64,000 nt of DNA from Streptomyces nymphaeiformis (GCF_014203895.1 NZ_JACHJY010000006.1:372001-436000); one strand, 5' to 3'. Numbered from the stretch's first letter, positions 41,996 through 50,951 are shown. Notes: generated by a model from the sequence alone, not told the origin. A program made the numbers and translations.

Positions 41996-42643
41996 TTACT
42001 TCTTGAGCGCGTCCATCGCCTTGGTGGTGACCTCGTCCACCTTGCCGAGCGCCGAGATCGTCGCGACCAGGTTCTGCGCCCGGTAGTAGTCGATGATCGG
42101 CTCGGTCTCGGTGTGGTAGACCGCCAGACGCTTGCGGACGGTCTCCTCCGTGTCGTCGTCGCGCTGGTACAGCTCGCCGCCGCAGGCATCGCAGACGCCC
42201 TCGGTCTTCGGAGCGTTGTACGTCACGTGGAAGACGTGCGCGGAGTCGTTGCGGCAGATGCGGCGACCCGCGATCCGCTTCACGACCTCGTCCTCGGGGA
42301 CCTCCAGGTCCAGGACCGCGTCCAGCTCGATGCCGTCGGCCTTCAGGAAGGCGTCCAGCGCCTCGGCCTGGGCCACGTTCCGCGGGAACCCGTCGAGCAG
42401 GAAGCCGCCCTCGGCGTCCGCCTGGCGCATGCGGTCCTCGGCCATCCCGATCGTCACGGAGTCCGGCACGAGCTGGCCGGCCTTCATGTACGACTGCGCC
42501 TCTACGCCCAGCGGCGTGCCCTGCGAGATGTTGGCACGGAACAGGTCGCCCGTAGAGATGTGCGGGATGCCCAGGTTCTTGGCGAGGTACGCGGCCTGCG
42601 TGCCCTTGCCCGCACCGGGCGGTCCGACGAGGACGATTCGCAT
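41996..42643 (-). CDS. adk: Adenylate kinase
   Basis: A 215-residue kinase equilibrating ATP, ADP and AMP. It has the P-loop MRIVLVGPPGAGKGTQ, the NMP-binding segment (ISTGDLFRANI) and LDGFPRNVAQAE. The long LID region holds a CDACGG half of the Cys4-type zinc knuckle. The ATG overlaps the secY stop by one base (TGATG), so its synthesis is coupled to SecY. Confidence 0.97.
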   Translation of the reverse strand: MRIVLVGPPGAGKGTQAAYLAKNLGIPHISTGDLFRANISQGTPLGVEAQSYMKAGQLVPDSVTIGMAEDRMRQADAEGGFLLDGFPRNVAQAEALDAFLKADGIELDAVLDLEVPEDEVVKRIAGRRICRNDSAHVFHVTYNAPKTEGVCDACGGELYQRDDDTEETVRKRLAVYHTETEPIIDYYRAQNLVATISALGKVDEVTTKAMDALKK

Positions 42644-43962
42644 CAGCGGAGGAACCCTTCGTAATTGCGCTGCTGGAGCTGGCTCTCGATCTGCTTCACG
42701 GTCTCCAGCCCCACACCCACGATGATGAGGATGCTCGTCCCACCGAAGGGGAAGTTGGCATTGGCGCCACCGAAGCCTGCCAACGCCATCGTCGGCACAA
42801 GAGCGATCAGACCCAAGTACAGCGAGCCCGGCCAAGTGATCCGGTTGAGCACGTAGCTCAGATACTCGGCAGTAGGTCGACCAGCCCGGATACCCGGGAT
42901 GAAGCCACCATACTTCTTCATGTTGTCCGCGACTTCCTCGGGGTTGAACGAGATCGCCACGTAGAAGAAGGCGAAGAACACGATCAGGAGGAAGTAGGCG
43001 GCGATGTAATACGGGTGGTCACCCTTGACGAAGTGGGCTTCGATCCAGGTCTTCCAGCCCGCGGTGCTGTTCGAGAACTGCGCGATCAAGGCCGGGATGT
43101 AGAGAAGCGACGACGCGAAGATGACAGGAATCACACCTGCCTGATTCACCTTCAACGGGATGTAAGTGGACGTACCGCCGTACGACCTGCGGCCGATCAT
43201 CCGCTTCGCGTACTGCACCGGGATGCGTCGCTGGGCCTGCTCGACGAAGACCACGAGGGCCACCATCACGAAGCCGATGAGGATGACGGTGCCGAACTCG
43301 ATCCAGCCCTTGGCGAGCTTGCCGCTCTGCTTGATGGCCCACAGGGCGCCCGGGAAGCCGGCGGCGATCGAGATGAACATCAGGATCGACATGCCGTTGC
43401 CGATGCCGCGGTCGGTGATGAGCTCACCGAGCCACATGACGACGCCGGTGCCCGCGGTCATCGTGATGACCATGGTGGCGATGGTGAAGATCGACTGATC
43501 GGGCACGACCTGGTCGGCGACGATGCAGCCGCTGAAGAGCGCACCGCTCTTGGCGGTGGCGACGAGACCGGTGCCCTGGAGGATGGCGAGGGCCACGGTC
43601 AGGTACCGGGTGTACTGCGTGATCTTGGCAGTACCGGCCTGACCCTCCTTCTTGAGGGCTTCGAGGCGCGGGATCACGACGGTCAGCAGCTGCAGGATGA
43701 TGCTCGCCGTGATGTACGGCATGATGCCGAGCGCGAAGATGGTGATCTGCAGCAGCGCCCCGCCACTGAACATGTTGACCAGGCCGAACAGGCTGTTGTT
43801 GCCCTCGCTGGCCTGCTTGACACACTGCTGGACGGCCTCGTAGCTGACGCCGGGCACCGGGATGTGGGCCCCGAGGCGGTACAGCACGATGATGGCGAGC
43901 GTGAAGAGCAGCTTCTTGCGCAGGTCGGGCGTCTTGAACGCCCGGGCGAACGCGGTGAGCAC
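42643..43962 (-). CDS. secY: Preprotein translocase subunit SecY
   Basis: A 439-residue channel subunit of the Sec translocon with ten predicted membrane helices. The signature GIMPYITASIILQLL is at about residues 79-93, helix 1 is LRKKLLFTLAIIVLYRLG, and the cytoplasmic loop GRRSYGGTSTYIPLKV is conserved. It is last of the spc-type group, separated from rplO by a hairpin and a gap of about 170 bp. Confidence 0.98.
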   Translation of the reverse strand: MLTAFARAFKTPDLRKKLLFTLAIIVLYRLGAHIPVPGVSYEAVQQCVKQASEGNNSLFGLVNMFSGGALLQITIFALGIMPYITASIILQLLTVVIPRLEALKKEGQAGTAKITQYTRYLTVALAILQGTGLVATAKSGALFSGCIVADQVVPDQSIFTIATMVITMTAGTGVVMWLGELITDRGIGNGMSILMFISIAAGFPGALWAIKQSGKLAKGWIEFGTVILIGFVMVALVVFVEQAQRRIPVQYAKRMIGRRSYGGTSTYIPLKVNQAGVIPVIFASSLLYIPALIAQFSNSTAGWKTWIEAHFVKGDHPYYIAAYFLLIVFFAFFYVAISFNPEEVADNMKKYGGFIPGIRAGRPTAEYLSYVLNRITWPGSLYLGLIALVPTMALAGFGGANANFPFGGTSILIIVGVGLETVKQIESQLQQRNYEGFLR

Positions 43963-44070
43963 GGTGCCTCCTGCGACCCCCGCGCACGTGCGTCAGAGGT
44001 GACGGTCTTGAGGTAAAGGACAGAGTTGCACGCCACCTTACCGGCGACCATGCCCCCCTAGGAACGACCA

Positions 44071-44104
44071 ACCGGGGATGCCCCTTTTGAGAGGCATCCC
44101 CGGT
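44071..44104 (-). terminator. Hairpin between rplO and secY
   Basis: A perfect 12-bp stem (ACCGGGGATGCC and its complement) with a 10-nt loop lies 26 bp after rplO on the minus strand. It may act as an attenuator inside the ribosomal-secY run. Confidence 0.8.
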
Positions 44105-44129
44105 CGGATGTTCAGGCCATCGAGTCGTC

Positions 44130-44585
44130 TTAGACGAGCTCGGTGACGGTGCCGCCGGCGGCGGCGATCTTCTCCTTGGCGGAGCCGGAGACGGCGTCGA
44201 CCGTCACCTGCAGCGCCACGGAGACCTCGCCCTGGCCCAGGACCTTGACGAGCTGGTTCTTGCGAACGGCACCCTTGGCGACCAGGTCGGCCACCGTGAC
44301 CTCGCCACCCTGCGGGTAGAGCGCGGTGAGCTTGTCCAGGTTCACGACCTGGTACTCGGTGCGGAAGGGGTTCTTGAAGCCCTTCAGCTTCGGAAGACGC
44401 ATGTGGAGGGGCATCTGGCCACCCTCGAAGCGCTCCGGAACCTGGTAGCGGGCCTTCGTACCCTTCGTACCACGACCGGCCGTCTTACCCTTCGAGCCCT
44501 CACCGCGACCGACACGGGTCTTCGCGGTCTTGGCGCCCGGGGCGGGACGGAGGTTGTGGGCCTTCAGCGGGTTGTTCTCCGCCAT
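44130..44585 (-). CDS. rplO: 50S ribosomal protein L15
   Basis: A 151-residue L15 starting MAENNPLKAHNLRPAPGAKT. The Gly-rich KTRVGRGEGSKGKTAGRGTK segment threads into 23S rRNA. The ATG is one base past the rpmD stop. Confidence 0.98.
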   Translation of the reverse strand: MAENNPLKAHNLRPAPGAKTAKTRVGRGEGSKGKTAGRGTKGTKARYQVPERFEGGQMPLHMRLPKLKGFKNPFRTEYQVVNLDKLTALYPQGGEVTVADLVAKGAVRKNQLVKVLGQGEVSVALQVTVDAVSGSAKEKIAAAGGTVTELV

Positions 44586-44586
44586 G

Positions 44587-44769
44587 TCAGTCAACCTCCT
44601 CGACCGTCACGAGGTGGCGGACGGTGTGCACCATGCCGCGGAACTCGGGACGGTCCTCCTTGACAACCACGTCACCCAGGCGCTTGAGGCCCAGGGAACG
44701 GAGGGTGTCGCGGTGGTTCTGCTTGCTGCCGATGTACGACTTCGTCTGCGTGACCTTGAGGCGAGCCAT
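44587..44769 (-). CDS. rpmD: 50S ribosomal protein L30
   Basis: A 60-residue L30, MARLKVTQTKSYIGSKQNHR through VRHLVTVEEVD. The ATG overlaps the rpsE stop as TAATG. Confidence 0.98.
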   Translation of the reverse strand: MARLKVTQTKSYIGSKQNHRDTLRSLGLKRLGDVVVKEDRPEFRGMVHTVRHLVTVEEVD

Positions 44770-45371
44770 TACGCACCCGCCCCAGCACGCGCACGGAGCA
44801 GAGCCGCGGGAGCGACGTCCTCGAGCGGCAGACCACGGCGAGCCGCGATCTCCTCGGGACGCTGCAGGCCCTTGAGGGCCTCCACGGTCGCGTGCACGAT
44901 GTTGATCGCGTTGTCGGAGCCGAGCGACTTCGACAGGATGTCGTGAACGCCGGCGCACTCGAGGACGGCGCGCACCGGGCCACCGGCGATAACACCGGTA
45001 CCGGGGGAAGCCGGCTTGAGCAGGACGACGCCCGCGGCCTTCTCGCCCTGGATCGGGTGAGGGATGGTGCCCTGGATGCGGGGAACCTTGAAGAAGTTCT
45101 TCTTGGCTTCCTCGACGCCCTTGGCGATGGCCGCGGGAACTTCCTTGGCCTTGCCGTAACCGACACCTACGGTGCCGTCACCGTCACCCACCACGACGAG
45201 CGCGGTGAAGCTGAAGCGACGACCACCCTTGACAACCTTGGCGACGCGGTTGATCGCGACAACGCGCTCAACGTACGCGGTCTTCTCGGCGGCAGCGCCA
45301 CCGTCGCGGCCCTTCCGGTCCCGCCGCTCGCCGCCACCGGCACCGCTGCCGCGGCGCTGGGGTCCAGCCAT
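44769..45371 (-). CDS. rpsE: 30S ribosomal protein S5
   Basis: A 200-residue S5. A Gly/Arg-rich N-terminal extension (RRGSGAGGGERRDRKGRDGG) precedes the double-stranded RNA-binding-like core at YVERVVAINRVAKVVKGGRR. This is the region where spectinomycin-resistance changes map in other bacteria. The family core GVGYGKAKEVPAAIAKG is intact. Confidence 0.98.
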   Translation of the reverse strand: MAGPQRRGSGAGGGERRDRKGRDGGAAAEKTAYVERVVAINRVAKVVKGGRRFSFTALVVVGDGDGTVGVGYGKAKEVPAAIAKGVEEAKKNFFKVPRIQGTIPHPIQGEKAAGVVLLKPASPGTGVIAGGPVRAVLECAGVHDILSKSLGSDNAINIVHATVEALKGLQRPEEIAARRGLPLEDVAPAALLRARAGAGA

Positions 45372-45416
45372 TGGATTACCTCTCTCTGTTACGTCCGTTA
45401 GTCCCGGAACCGGGGC

Positions 45417-45800
45417 TTAGAACTTCAGCCCGGCTTCGCGGGCGGCGTCAGCCAGAGCGGCAATGCGCCCGGCGTACCTGTTGCCACCACGGTCGAACAC
45501 GACAGCCTCGACACCGGCGGCCTTGGCGCGCTCGGCGACCAGGGAACCGACCTGCTTGGCCTGCGCGGACTTGTCACCCTCGCCACCGCGGATCGACGCG
45601 TCCAGGGTCGACGCCGACGCCAGGGTGTGACCCTTGATGTCGTCGATGACCTGGGCGGTGATACCGCGGTTGGAACGCGTCACGACGAGGCGCGGACGCT
45701 CCGCCGTACCCGACACGTTCTTGCGGATGCGGATGTGGCGGCGCTTCTTGGCAGCGCCCTTGTAGGCGTCGCCCTTGGCGATCTTCACACCGTATGCCAT
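45417..45800 (-). CDS. rplR: 50S ribosomal protein L18
   Basis: A 127-residue 5S-rRNA-binding protein. It has RIRKNVSGTAERPRLVVTRS, YAQVIDD-like QVIDDIKGHTLASAST, and the C-terminal ALADAAREAGLKF. It lies between rplF and rpsE. Confidence 0.98.
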   Translation of the reverse strand: MAYGVKIAKGDAYKGAAKKRRHIRIRKNVSGTAERPRLVVTRSNRGITAQVIDDIKGHTLASASTLDASIRGGEGDKSAQAKQVGSLVAERAKAAGVEAVVFDRGGNRYAGRIAALADAAREAGLKF

Positions 45801-45803
45801 GGC

Positions 45804-46343
45804 TTACTTACCAGCCTTTCCGACCTTGCGGCGGATGACCTCGCCCGCGTACTTCACGCCCTTGGCCTTGTAGGGGTCGGGCTTGCGAAGCTTGCGGATG
45901 TTGGCGGCGACCTCGCCGACCTTCTGCTTGTCGATGCCCTCGACCGAGAACTTGGTCGGCGACTCGACCTTGAACGAGATGCCCTCGGGCGCCTCGATCA
46001 GGATCGGGTGGCTGTAGCCGAGCTGGAACTCCAGAGCGGAGCCCTTCGCGGCCACGCGGTAACCGACACCGCTGATCTCGAGCGCCTTGACGTAACCCTG
46101 GGTCACACCGGTGATCATGTTGGCCACCAGCGTGCGGGACAGGCCGTGCAGGGCCTTGTTCTGACGCTCGTCGTTCGGACGGTTGACGTTGAGCACGCCA
46201 TCCTCGCCCTTAACGATCTCGATCGGCGCGGCGACGGTGTGGGTCAGGGTGCCCTTGGAACCCTTGACCGTGACCGTGCGGCCATCGATGGTGACGTCCA
46301 CGCCGGCGGGAACCTGGATAGGCAGCTTGCCAATACGCGACAT
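45804..46343 (-). CDS. rplF: 50S ribosomal protein L6
   Basis: A 179-residue L6 with its two repeated alpha/beta domains. It begins MSRIGKLPIQVPAGVDVTID and ends GEVIRRKVGKAGK, with the signature RKPDPYKAKGVKYAGE near the C-terminus. It supports the GTPase-associated centre. Confidence 0.98.
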   Translation of the reverse strand: MSRIGKLPIQVPAGVDVTIDGRTVTVKGSKGTLTHTVAAPIEIVKGEDGVLNVNRPNDERQNKALHGLSRTLVANMITGVTQGYVKALEISGVGYRVAAKGSALEFQLGYSHPILIEAPEGISFKVESPTKFSVEGIDKQKVGEVAANIRKLRKPDPYKAKGVKYAGEVIRRKVGKAGK

Positions 46344-46364
46344 TAGCTATTCCTCCGTTCCCGA

Positions 46365-46763
46365 CTACCAGACGTAGGCGAGGACTTCCCCACCTACGCC
46401 CTTCTTGCCTGCCTGCTGGCCGGTCAGGAGACCGTGGGACGTGGAGATGATCGCCACGCCCAGGCCGCCGAGGACCTTCGGCAGGTTGGTGGACTTCGCG
46501 TAAACCCGGAGACCGGGCTTCGAGATCCGCTTGATGCCCGCGATGGAGCGCTCACGGTTCGGACCGAACTTGAGCTCGAGGACGAGGTTCTTGCCGACCT
46601 CGGCGTCCTCGACCTTCCAGCCCGTGATGAAGCCCTCCTGCTGGAGGATTTCCGCGATGTGAGACTTGATCTTGCTGTGCGGCATCGTCACGGAGTCGTG
46701 GTATGCCGAGTTCGCGTTACGCAGACGAGTCAGCATGTCCGCGATCGGATCAGTCATGGTCAT
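46365..46763 (-). CDS. rpsH: 30S ribosomal protein S8
   Basis: A 132-residue S8, MTMTDPIADMLTRLRNANSA, ending ISTSHGLLTGQQAGKKGVGG plus a short tail. The first of two close ATGs has GAAGG 7 nt upstream. In E. coli S8 is the translational repressor of the spc operon; whether it acts so here is unknown. A 208-bp gap separates it from rpsN. Confidence 0.98.
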   Translation of the reverse strand: MTMTDPIADMLTRLRNANSAYHDSVTMPHSKIKSHIAEILQQEGFITGWKVEDAEVGKNLVLELKFGPNRERSIAGIKRISKPGLRVYAKSTNLPKVLGGLGVAIISTSHGLLTGQQAGKKGVGGEVLAYVW

Positions 46764-46971
46764 GAATTGGCCTTCGGCCTCTCTCGCCGGGGTTTCCTGT
46801 ATGCGCCATCCCTCTCCCCACACAGGGGCGGGACGGGTGCGGCGCGGGGACCTACGGCGTAGTAAGTCGTACGGGCGGCGGACGCCCAACCCCACAAGCC
46901 TAAGGCATGCGAGGGTGGGCCTCCGCCGACCCAATGCTTACCGAGAGACTCCGGTCATCCCAACTAAGGGA

Positions 46972-47157
46972 CTACCAGGAGCTCTTGGTCACGCCCGGCA
47001 GCTCGCCACGGTGAGCCATCTCACGGAGGCACACGCGGCACAGGCCGAACTTGCGGTACACGGAGTGGGGACGACCACAGCGCTGGCAGCGCGTGTAGCC
47101 ACGCACGCCGAACTTGGGCTTACGGGCAGCCTTCGCGATGAGAGCCTTCTTCGCCAT
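46972..47157 (-). CDS. rpsN: 30S ribosomal protein S14, zinc-binding type
   Basis: A 61-residue type-Z S14 with the zinc ribbon CQRCGRPHSVYRKFGLCRVC. Its location between rplE and rpsH is canonical. A longer zinc-free S14 encoded elsewhere would be typical of Streptomyces. Confidence 0.98.
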   Translation of the reverse strand: MAKKALIAKAARKPKFGVRGYTRCQRCGRPHSVYRKFGLCRVCLREMAHRGELPGVTKSSW

Positions 47158-47162
47158 CTCGC

Positions 47163-47717
47163 TTACGCCTCCTTGAACGGGAAGCCGAGGTGACGCAGAA
47201 GGGCACGGCCCTCGTCGTCGTTGGTCGCCGTGGTCACCACGGTGATGTCCATACCCCGGACACGGTCGATCTTGTCCTGGTCGATCTCGTGGAACATGAC
47301 CTGCTCCGTGAGACCGAAGGTGTAGTTGCCACGGCCGTCGAACTGCTTGGGGGACAGGCCGCGGAAGTCGCGGATGCGCGGGAGCGCGAGCGACAGGGTG
47401 CGGTCCAGGAACTCCCACATGCGGTCGCCACGGAGGGTGACGTGCGCACCGATCGGCTGGCCCTCACGCAGCTTGAACTGCGCGATGGACTTGCGGGCCT
47501 TGGTGATGGCCGGCTTCTGACCGGTGATGGTGGTCAGGTCACGGACGGCACCGTCCATGAGCTTCGAGTCACGGGCGGCGTCGCCGACACCCATGTTGAC
47601 CACGATCTTCACGAGGCCGGGGATCTGCATGACGTTCTCGTACTCGAACTCGTCACGCAGCTTGCCCGCGATCTCCTCGCGGTACTTCGTCTTGAGACGC
47701 GGAGTGGTGGTAGCCAT
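47163..47717 (-). CDS. rplE: 50S ribosomal protein L5
   Basis: A 184-residue L5 that binds 5S rRNA and contacts P-site tRNA. It has VKIVVNMGVGDAARDSKLMD, TGQKPAITKARKSIAQFKLR, and the C-terminal DDEGRALLRHLGFPF. The ATG overlaps the rplX stop by one base. Confidence 0.98.
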   Translation of the reverse strand: MATTTPRLKTKYREEIAGKLRDEFEYENVMQIPGLVKIVVNMGVGDAARDSKLMDGAVRDLTTITGQKPAITKARKSIAQFKLREGQPIGAHVTLRGDRMWEFLDRTLSLALPRIRDFRGLSPKQFDGRGNYTFGLTEQVMFHEIDQDKIDRVRGMDITVVTTATNDDEGRALLRHLGFPFKEA

Positions 47718-48028
47718 CAGATGTCCTCACCCGTCCGCTTGGCAACGCGGATCTTGTTGCCCTCGTCGTCGAAGCGGTAACCGACACGCGTGACGACCTT
47801 CTTGCCGTCCTTCTCCACGACCAGCTGGACGTTGGAGACGTGGACCGGAGCCTCGGTCGTCACGATGCCGCCGGCCTGCGAGGGACCGGCCTTGGTGTGC
47901 TTCTTGACCCGGTTGACACCCTCGACCAGGACGCGGTTCTCGCTCGGGAAGGCCGTGATGACCTTGCCCTGCTTGCCCTTGTCCTTACCGGTGATGACCT
48001 GGACCAGGTCGCCCTTCTTGATCTTCAT
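47717..48028 (-). CDS. rplX: 50S ribosomal protein L24
   Basis: A 103-residue KOW-domain protein, MKIKKGDLVQVITGKDKGKQ, an initiator of large-subunit assembly near the exit tunnel. It begins 2 nt after the rplN stop. Confidence 0.98.
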   Translation of the reverse strand: MKIKKGDLVQVITGKDKGKQGKVITAFPSENRVLVEGVNRVKKHTKAGPSQAGGIVTTEAPVHVSNVQLVVEKDGKKVVTRVGYRFDDEGNKIRVAKRTGEDI

Positions 48029-48030
48029 GC

Positions 48031-48399
48031 TTACAGCACCTCCGGCGCGAGCGAGATGATCTTCATGAACTTCTTCTCGCGCAGCTCACGGCCGACCGGG
48101 CCGAAGATACGGGTGCCACGAGGGTCGCCGTCGTTCTTGAGAATGACAGCGGCGTTCTCGTCGAAGCGGATGTACGAGCCGTCCTGGCGGCGGCGCTCCT
48201 TGACGGTGCGAACGATGACCGCCTTGACGACGTCACCCTTCTTCACGTTGCCACCGGGGATCGCGTCCTTGACGGTGGCGACGATGACGTCACCGATGCC
48301 CGCGTAGCGGCGACCCGAGCCACCGAGAACACGGATGCAAAGGATCTCCTTGGCACCAGTGTTGTCGGCGACACGCAGTCGCGACTCCTGCTGGATCAC
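48031..48399 (-). CDS. rplN: 50S ribosomal protein L14
   Basis: A 122-residue L14, MIQQESRLRVADNTGAKEIL through LREKKFMKIISLAPEVL. It lies at the inter-subunit face. A pair of hairpins separates it from rpsQ. Confidence 0.98.
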   Translation of the reverse strand: MIQQESRLRVADNTGAKEILCIRVLGGSGRRYAGIGDVIVATVKDAIPGGNVKKGDVVKAVIVRTVKERRRQDGSYIRFDENAAVILKNDGDPRGTRIFGPVGRELREKKFMKIISLAPEVL

Positions 48400-48428
48400 G
48401 TCTATCTCCTGATTTGTCTGCCGGTTCC

Positions 48429-48496
48429 CGGCCGGGGCTTCACGAGGAAGCCCCGGCCGAGCCTGGCGGAACTGACCTGAGGGATACCCCTCAGGT
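48429..48496 (-). terminator. Two tandem hairpins between rpsQ and rplN
   Basis: On the minus strand the first is ACCTGAGGG with its complement around a short ATA(C) loop (48475-48496). The second is a perfect 13-bp stem CGGCCGGGGCTTC with a 5-nt loop (48429-48459). Both fall in the 99-bp gap inside the S10/spc run. No T-tract follows, so they may be attenuators or RNA-processing sites rather than full terminators. Confidence 0.7.
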
Positions 48497-48498
48497 AA

Positions 48499-48780
48499 TT
48501 ACTTGGCCTTCTCGAGGATCTCGACGACGCGCCAGTGCTTCGTGGCGGACAGCTTCCGGGTCTCCATCAGGAGGACGCGGTCGCCGATGCCGGCAGCGTT
48601 CTGCTCGTCGTGAGCCTTGAGCTTGTTCGTACGGCGGATGACCTTGCCGTACAGCGCGTGCTTGACGCGGTCCTCGACAGCGACGACGACGGTCTTGTCC
48701 ATCTTGTCGCTGACGACCAGGCCCTCGCGGACCTTGCGAGCGTTGCGCTCGGTCTTCTCAGTCACGTTGCTCTCGCTCAT
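48499..48780 (-). CDS. rpsQ: 30S ribosomal protein S17
   Basis: A 93-residue OB-fold protein. It has RKVREGLVVSDKMDKTVVVA and a KLSATKHWRVVEILEKAK C-terminus. The ATG overlaps the rpmC stop (TGATG). Confidence 0.98.
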   Translation of the reverse strand: MSESNVTEKTERNARKVREGLVVSDKMDKTVVVAVEDRVKHALYGKVIRRTNKLKAHDEQNAAGIGDRVLLMETRKLSATKHWRVVEILEKAK

Positions 48781-49004
48781 CAGGCGTTCTCCACCGTCTC
48801 GATGCCCAGCTCACGCTCACGCATCAGGGTGTAGATCCGGGCGATGTCCTTACGGACGGACTTGAGCCGACCGTGGTTCTCGAGCTGACCCGTCGCCGCC
48901 TGGAAGCGGAGGTTGAACAGCTCTTCCTTGGCCTCGCGGAGCTTGTTGAGAAGCTCCTCGTTGCCCAGCTCGCGCAGCTCGGACGCCTTGGTACCGGCCG
49001 ACAT
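48780..49004 (-). CDS. rpmC: 50S ribosomal protein L29
   Basis: A 74-residue helical protein, MSAGTKASELRELGNEELLN, at the exit-tunnel rim near the SRP and trigger-factor site. The ATG overlaps the rplP stop by one base. Confidence 0.98.
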   Translation of the reverse strand: MSAGTKASELRELGNEELLNKLREAKEELFNLRFQAATGQLENHGRLKSVRKDIARIYTLMRERELGIETVENA

Positions 49005-49423
49005 CACAGCTCACCTGCTTCGCGCTTCACGATCTTGCACTTCATCGGCAGCTTGTGGGCCGCACGGGTCAGGGCCTCGCGCGCGATCTTCTCGTTCGGG
49101 TAGGACAGTTCGAACATCACCCGACCCGGCTTGACGTTCGCGATCCACCACTCCGGAGAACCCTTACCGGAACCCATGCGGGTCTCGGCGGGCTTCTTCG
49201 TCAGCGGGCGGTCCGGGTAGATGTTGATCCAGACCTTGCCGCCACGCTTGATGTGGCGGGTCATCGCGATACGAGCCGCCTCGATCTGGCGGTTGGTCAC
49301 GTACGCCGGCGTGAGGGCCTGAATGCCGTACTCGCCGAACGCAACCTGCGTACCACCCTTGCTGGCGCCGGAGCGCTTCGGGTGGTGCTGCTTGCGGTGC
49401 TTGACCCTACGGGGGATCAGCAT
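49004..49423 (-). CDS. rplP: 50S ribosomal protein L16
   Basis: A 139-residue L16, MLIPRRVKHRKQHHPKRSGA, with the conserved RIAMTRHIKRGGKVWINIYP. It is close to the peptidyl-transferase centre and A-site tRNA. It begins 5 nt past rpsC. Confidence 0.98.
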   Translation of the reverse strand: MLIPRRVKHRKQHHPKRSGASKGGTQVAFGEYGIQALTPAYVTNRQIEAARIAMTRHIKRGGKVWINIYPDRPLTKKPAETRMGSGKGSPEWWIANVKPGRVMFELSYPNEKIAREALTRAAHKLPMKCKIVKREAGEL

Positions 49424-49428
49424 GTCGG

Positions 49429-50268
49429 TCAGGCCTCCGTTCCGGTGCTCTCAGCCGGAGCAGCGGCGGCAGCCTCGGCCTTGGGGGCCTCGGCGGCCGG
49501 AGCCGACTGCTGCGGCTTGCGGCCGCGGCCGCCACGCTCGCCACCGCGGCCACCACGGCCGGCCGGGCGGTCGCCAGCGCCGGCGCCACGGGCCGGGCGG
49601 TTACCCGCACGGGCAGCGGCGTTCTCGGCGCGGACCTCGGCGATGTTCTTGACGTCGCCCTTGTAGATCCAGACCTTCACGCCGATGCGGCCGAAGGTGG
49701 TCTTGGCCTCGAAGAAGCCGTAGTCGACGTTCGCGCGGAGCGTGTGCAGGGGCACACGGCCCTCGCGGTAGAACTCCGAGCGGGACATCTCGGCGCCGCC
49801 GAGACGACCGCCGCACTGGATCTTGATGCCCTTGGCGCCGGCCTTCATCGTGCCCTGCATGCTCTTACGCATGGCGCGACGGAAGGAGACGCGGGAGGAG
49901 AGCTGCTCGGCAACGGCCTGGGCGACCAGCTGGGCGTCCATCTCGGGGTTCTTGACCTCGAGGATGTTCAGCTGGACCTGCTTGCCCGTGAGCTTCTCGA
50001 GGTCGCCGCGGATGCGGTCGGCCTCGGCGCCACGGCGGCCGATGACGATGCCGGGACGCGCGGTGTGGATGTCCACCCGCACGCGGTCACGGGTGCGCTC
50101 GATCTCAACCTTCGAGATGCCGGCGCGCTCCATGCCGGACGTCATCATCCGACGGATGGCGACGTCTTCCTTGACGTAGTCCTTGTACAGCTTGTCGGCG
50201 TACCAGCGGGACTTGAAGTCCGTGGTGATGCCGAGCCGGAACCCATGCGGGTTAACCTTCTGGCCCAT
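49429..50268 (-). CDS. rpsC: 30S ribosomal protein S3
   Basis: A 279-residue S3 with a KH domain (HTARPGIVIGRRGAEADRIR at about residues 69-88) and the C-terminal EVRAENAAARAG region. A Gly/Arg-rich then Ala/Pro-rich tail of about 60 residues (GDRPAGRGGRGGERGGRGRK) extends well past the E. coli length, as is usual in Streptomyces. Confidence 0.98.
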   Translation of the reverse strand: MGQKVNPHGFRLGITTDFKSRWYADKLYKDYVKEDVAIRRMMTSGMERAGISKVEIERTRDRVRVDIHTARPGIVIGRRGAEADRIRGDLEKLTGKQVQLNILEVKNPEMDAQLVAQAVAEQLSSRVSFRRAMRKSMQGTMKAGAKGIKIQCGGRLGGAEMSRSEFYREGRVPLHTLRANVDYGFFEAKTTFGRIGVKVWIYKGDVKNIAEVRAENAAARAGNRPARGAGAGDRPAGRGGRGGERGGRGRKPQQSAPAAEAPKAEAAAAAPAESTGTEA

Positions 50269-50615
50269 TACCGGGTTCCTTCCTTGCTGCTGACGACCAC
50301 GGTGATGTGGCTGGTCCGCTTACGGATCCGGTAGGCACGGCCCTGGGCACGCGGACGGAACCGCTTCAGGGTCGGGCCCTCATCCACGAACGCCTCGCTG
50401 ATGAACAGCGACGAGGCGTCGGTGTGGTCGTAGTTGTGCGCGGCGTTGGCGATGGCGCTGTCAAGCACCTTGCCAACCGGCACGCTCGCGGCCTGCGGGG
50501 CGAAACGCAGGACCGCCTGAGCCTCCGTGGCGTCCATGCCACGGATAAGGTCCACCACGCGGCGGGCCTTCATGGGCGTGACGCGGATGTACCGCGCCTG
50601 GGCCCTGGCTTCCAT
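50268..50615 (-). CDS. rplV: 50S ribosomal protein L22
   Basis: A 115-residue L22 starting MEARAQARYIRVTPMKARRV, with GGAAGGA upstream of the ATG. The tunnel-lining beta-hairpin tip KRFRPRAQGRAYRIRKRTSH is intact; changes there give macrolide resistance in other species. Its stop overlaps the rpsC start as TAATG. Confidence 0.98.
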   Translation of the reverse strand: MEARAQARYIRVTPMKARRVVDLIRGMDATEAQAVLRFAPQAASVPVGKVLDSAIANAAHNYDHTDASSLFISEAFVDEGPTLKRFRPRAQGRAYRIRKRTSHITVVVSSKEGTR

Positions 50616-50657
50616 GGTTGTCCTTCCAGTGTCTGTCATGGTCATTCCACCCCGCTA

Positions 50658-50939
50658 CTAGCGGCGCTTCGACTTCCGGTCGTCCTTCACGTGACCCCGG
50701 AAGGTGCGCGTCGGCGAGAACTCGCCGAGCTTGTGGCCGACCATCGACTCGGTGACAAACACCGGAATGTGGGTCTTGCCGTTGTGCACCGCGATCGTGT
50801 GGCCGAGCATGGCCGGGATGATCATCGAGCGACGGGACCAGGTCTTGATGACGTTCTTGGTACCGGCTTCGTTCTGGGCGTCCACCTTCTTGACGAGGTG
50901 GCCGTCGACGAAGGGTCCCTTCTTGAGACTGCGCGGCAT
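50658..50939 (-). CDS. rpsS: 30S ribosomal protein S19
   Basis: A 93-residue S19, MPRSLKKGPFVDGHLVKKVD, with HIPVFVTESMVGHKLGEFSP. It sits in the head of the small subunit with S13. It begins 12 nt after rplB. Confidence 0.98.
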   Translation of the reverse strand: MPRSLKKGPFVDGHLVKKVDAQNEAGTKNVIKTWSRRSMIIPAMLGHTIAVHNGKTHIPVFVTESMVGHKLGEFSPTRTFRGHVKDDRKSKRR

Positions 50940-50951
50940 CTAAACCCGCTC

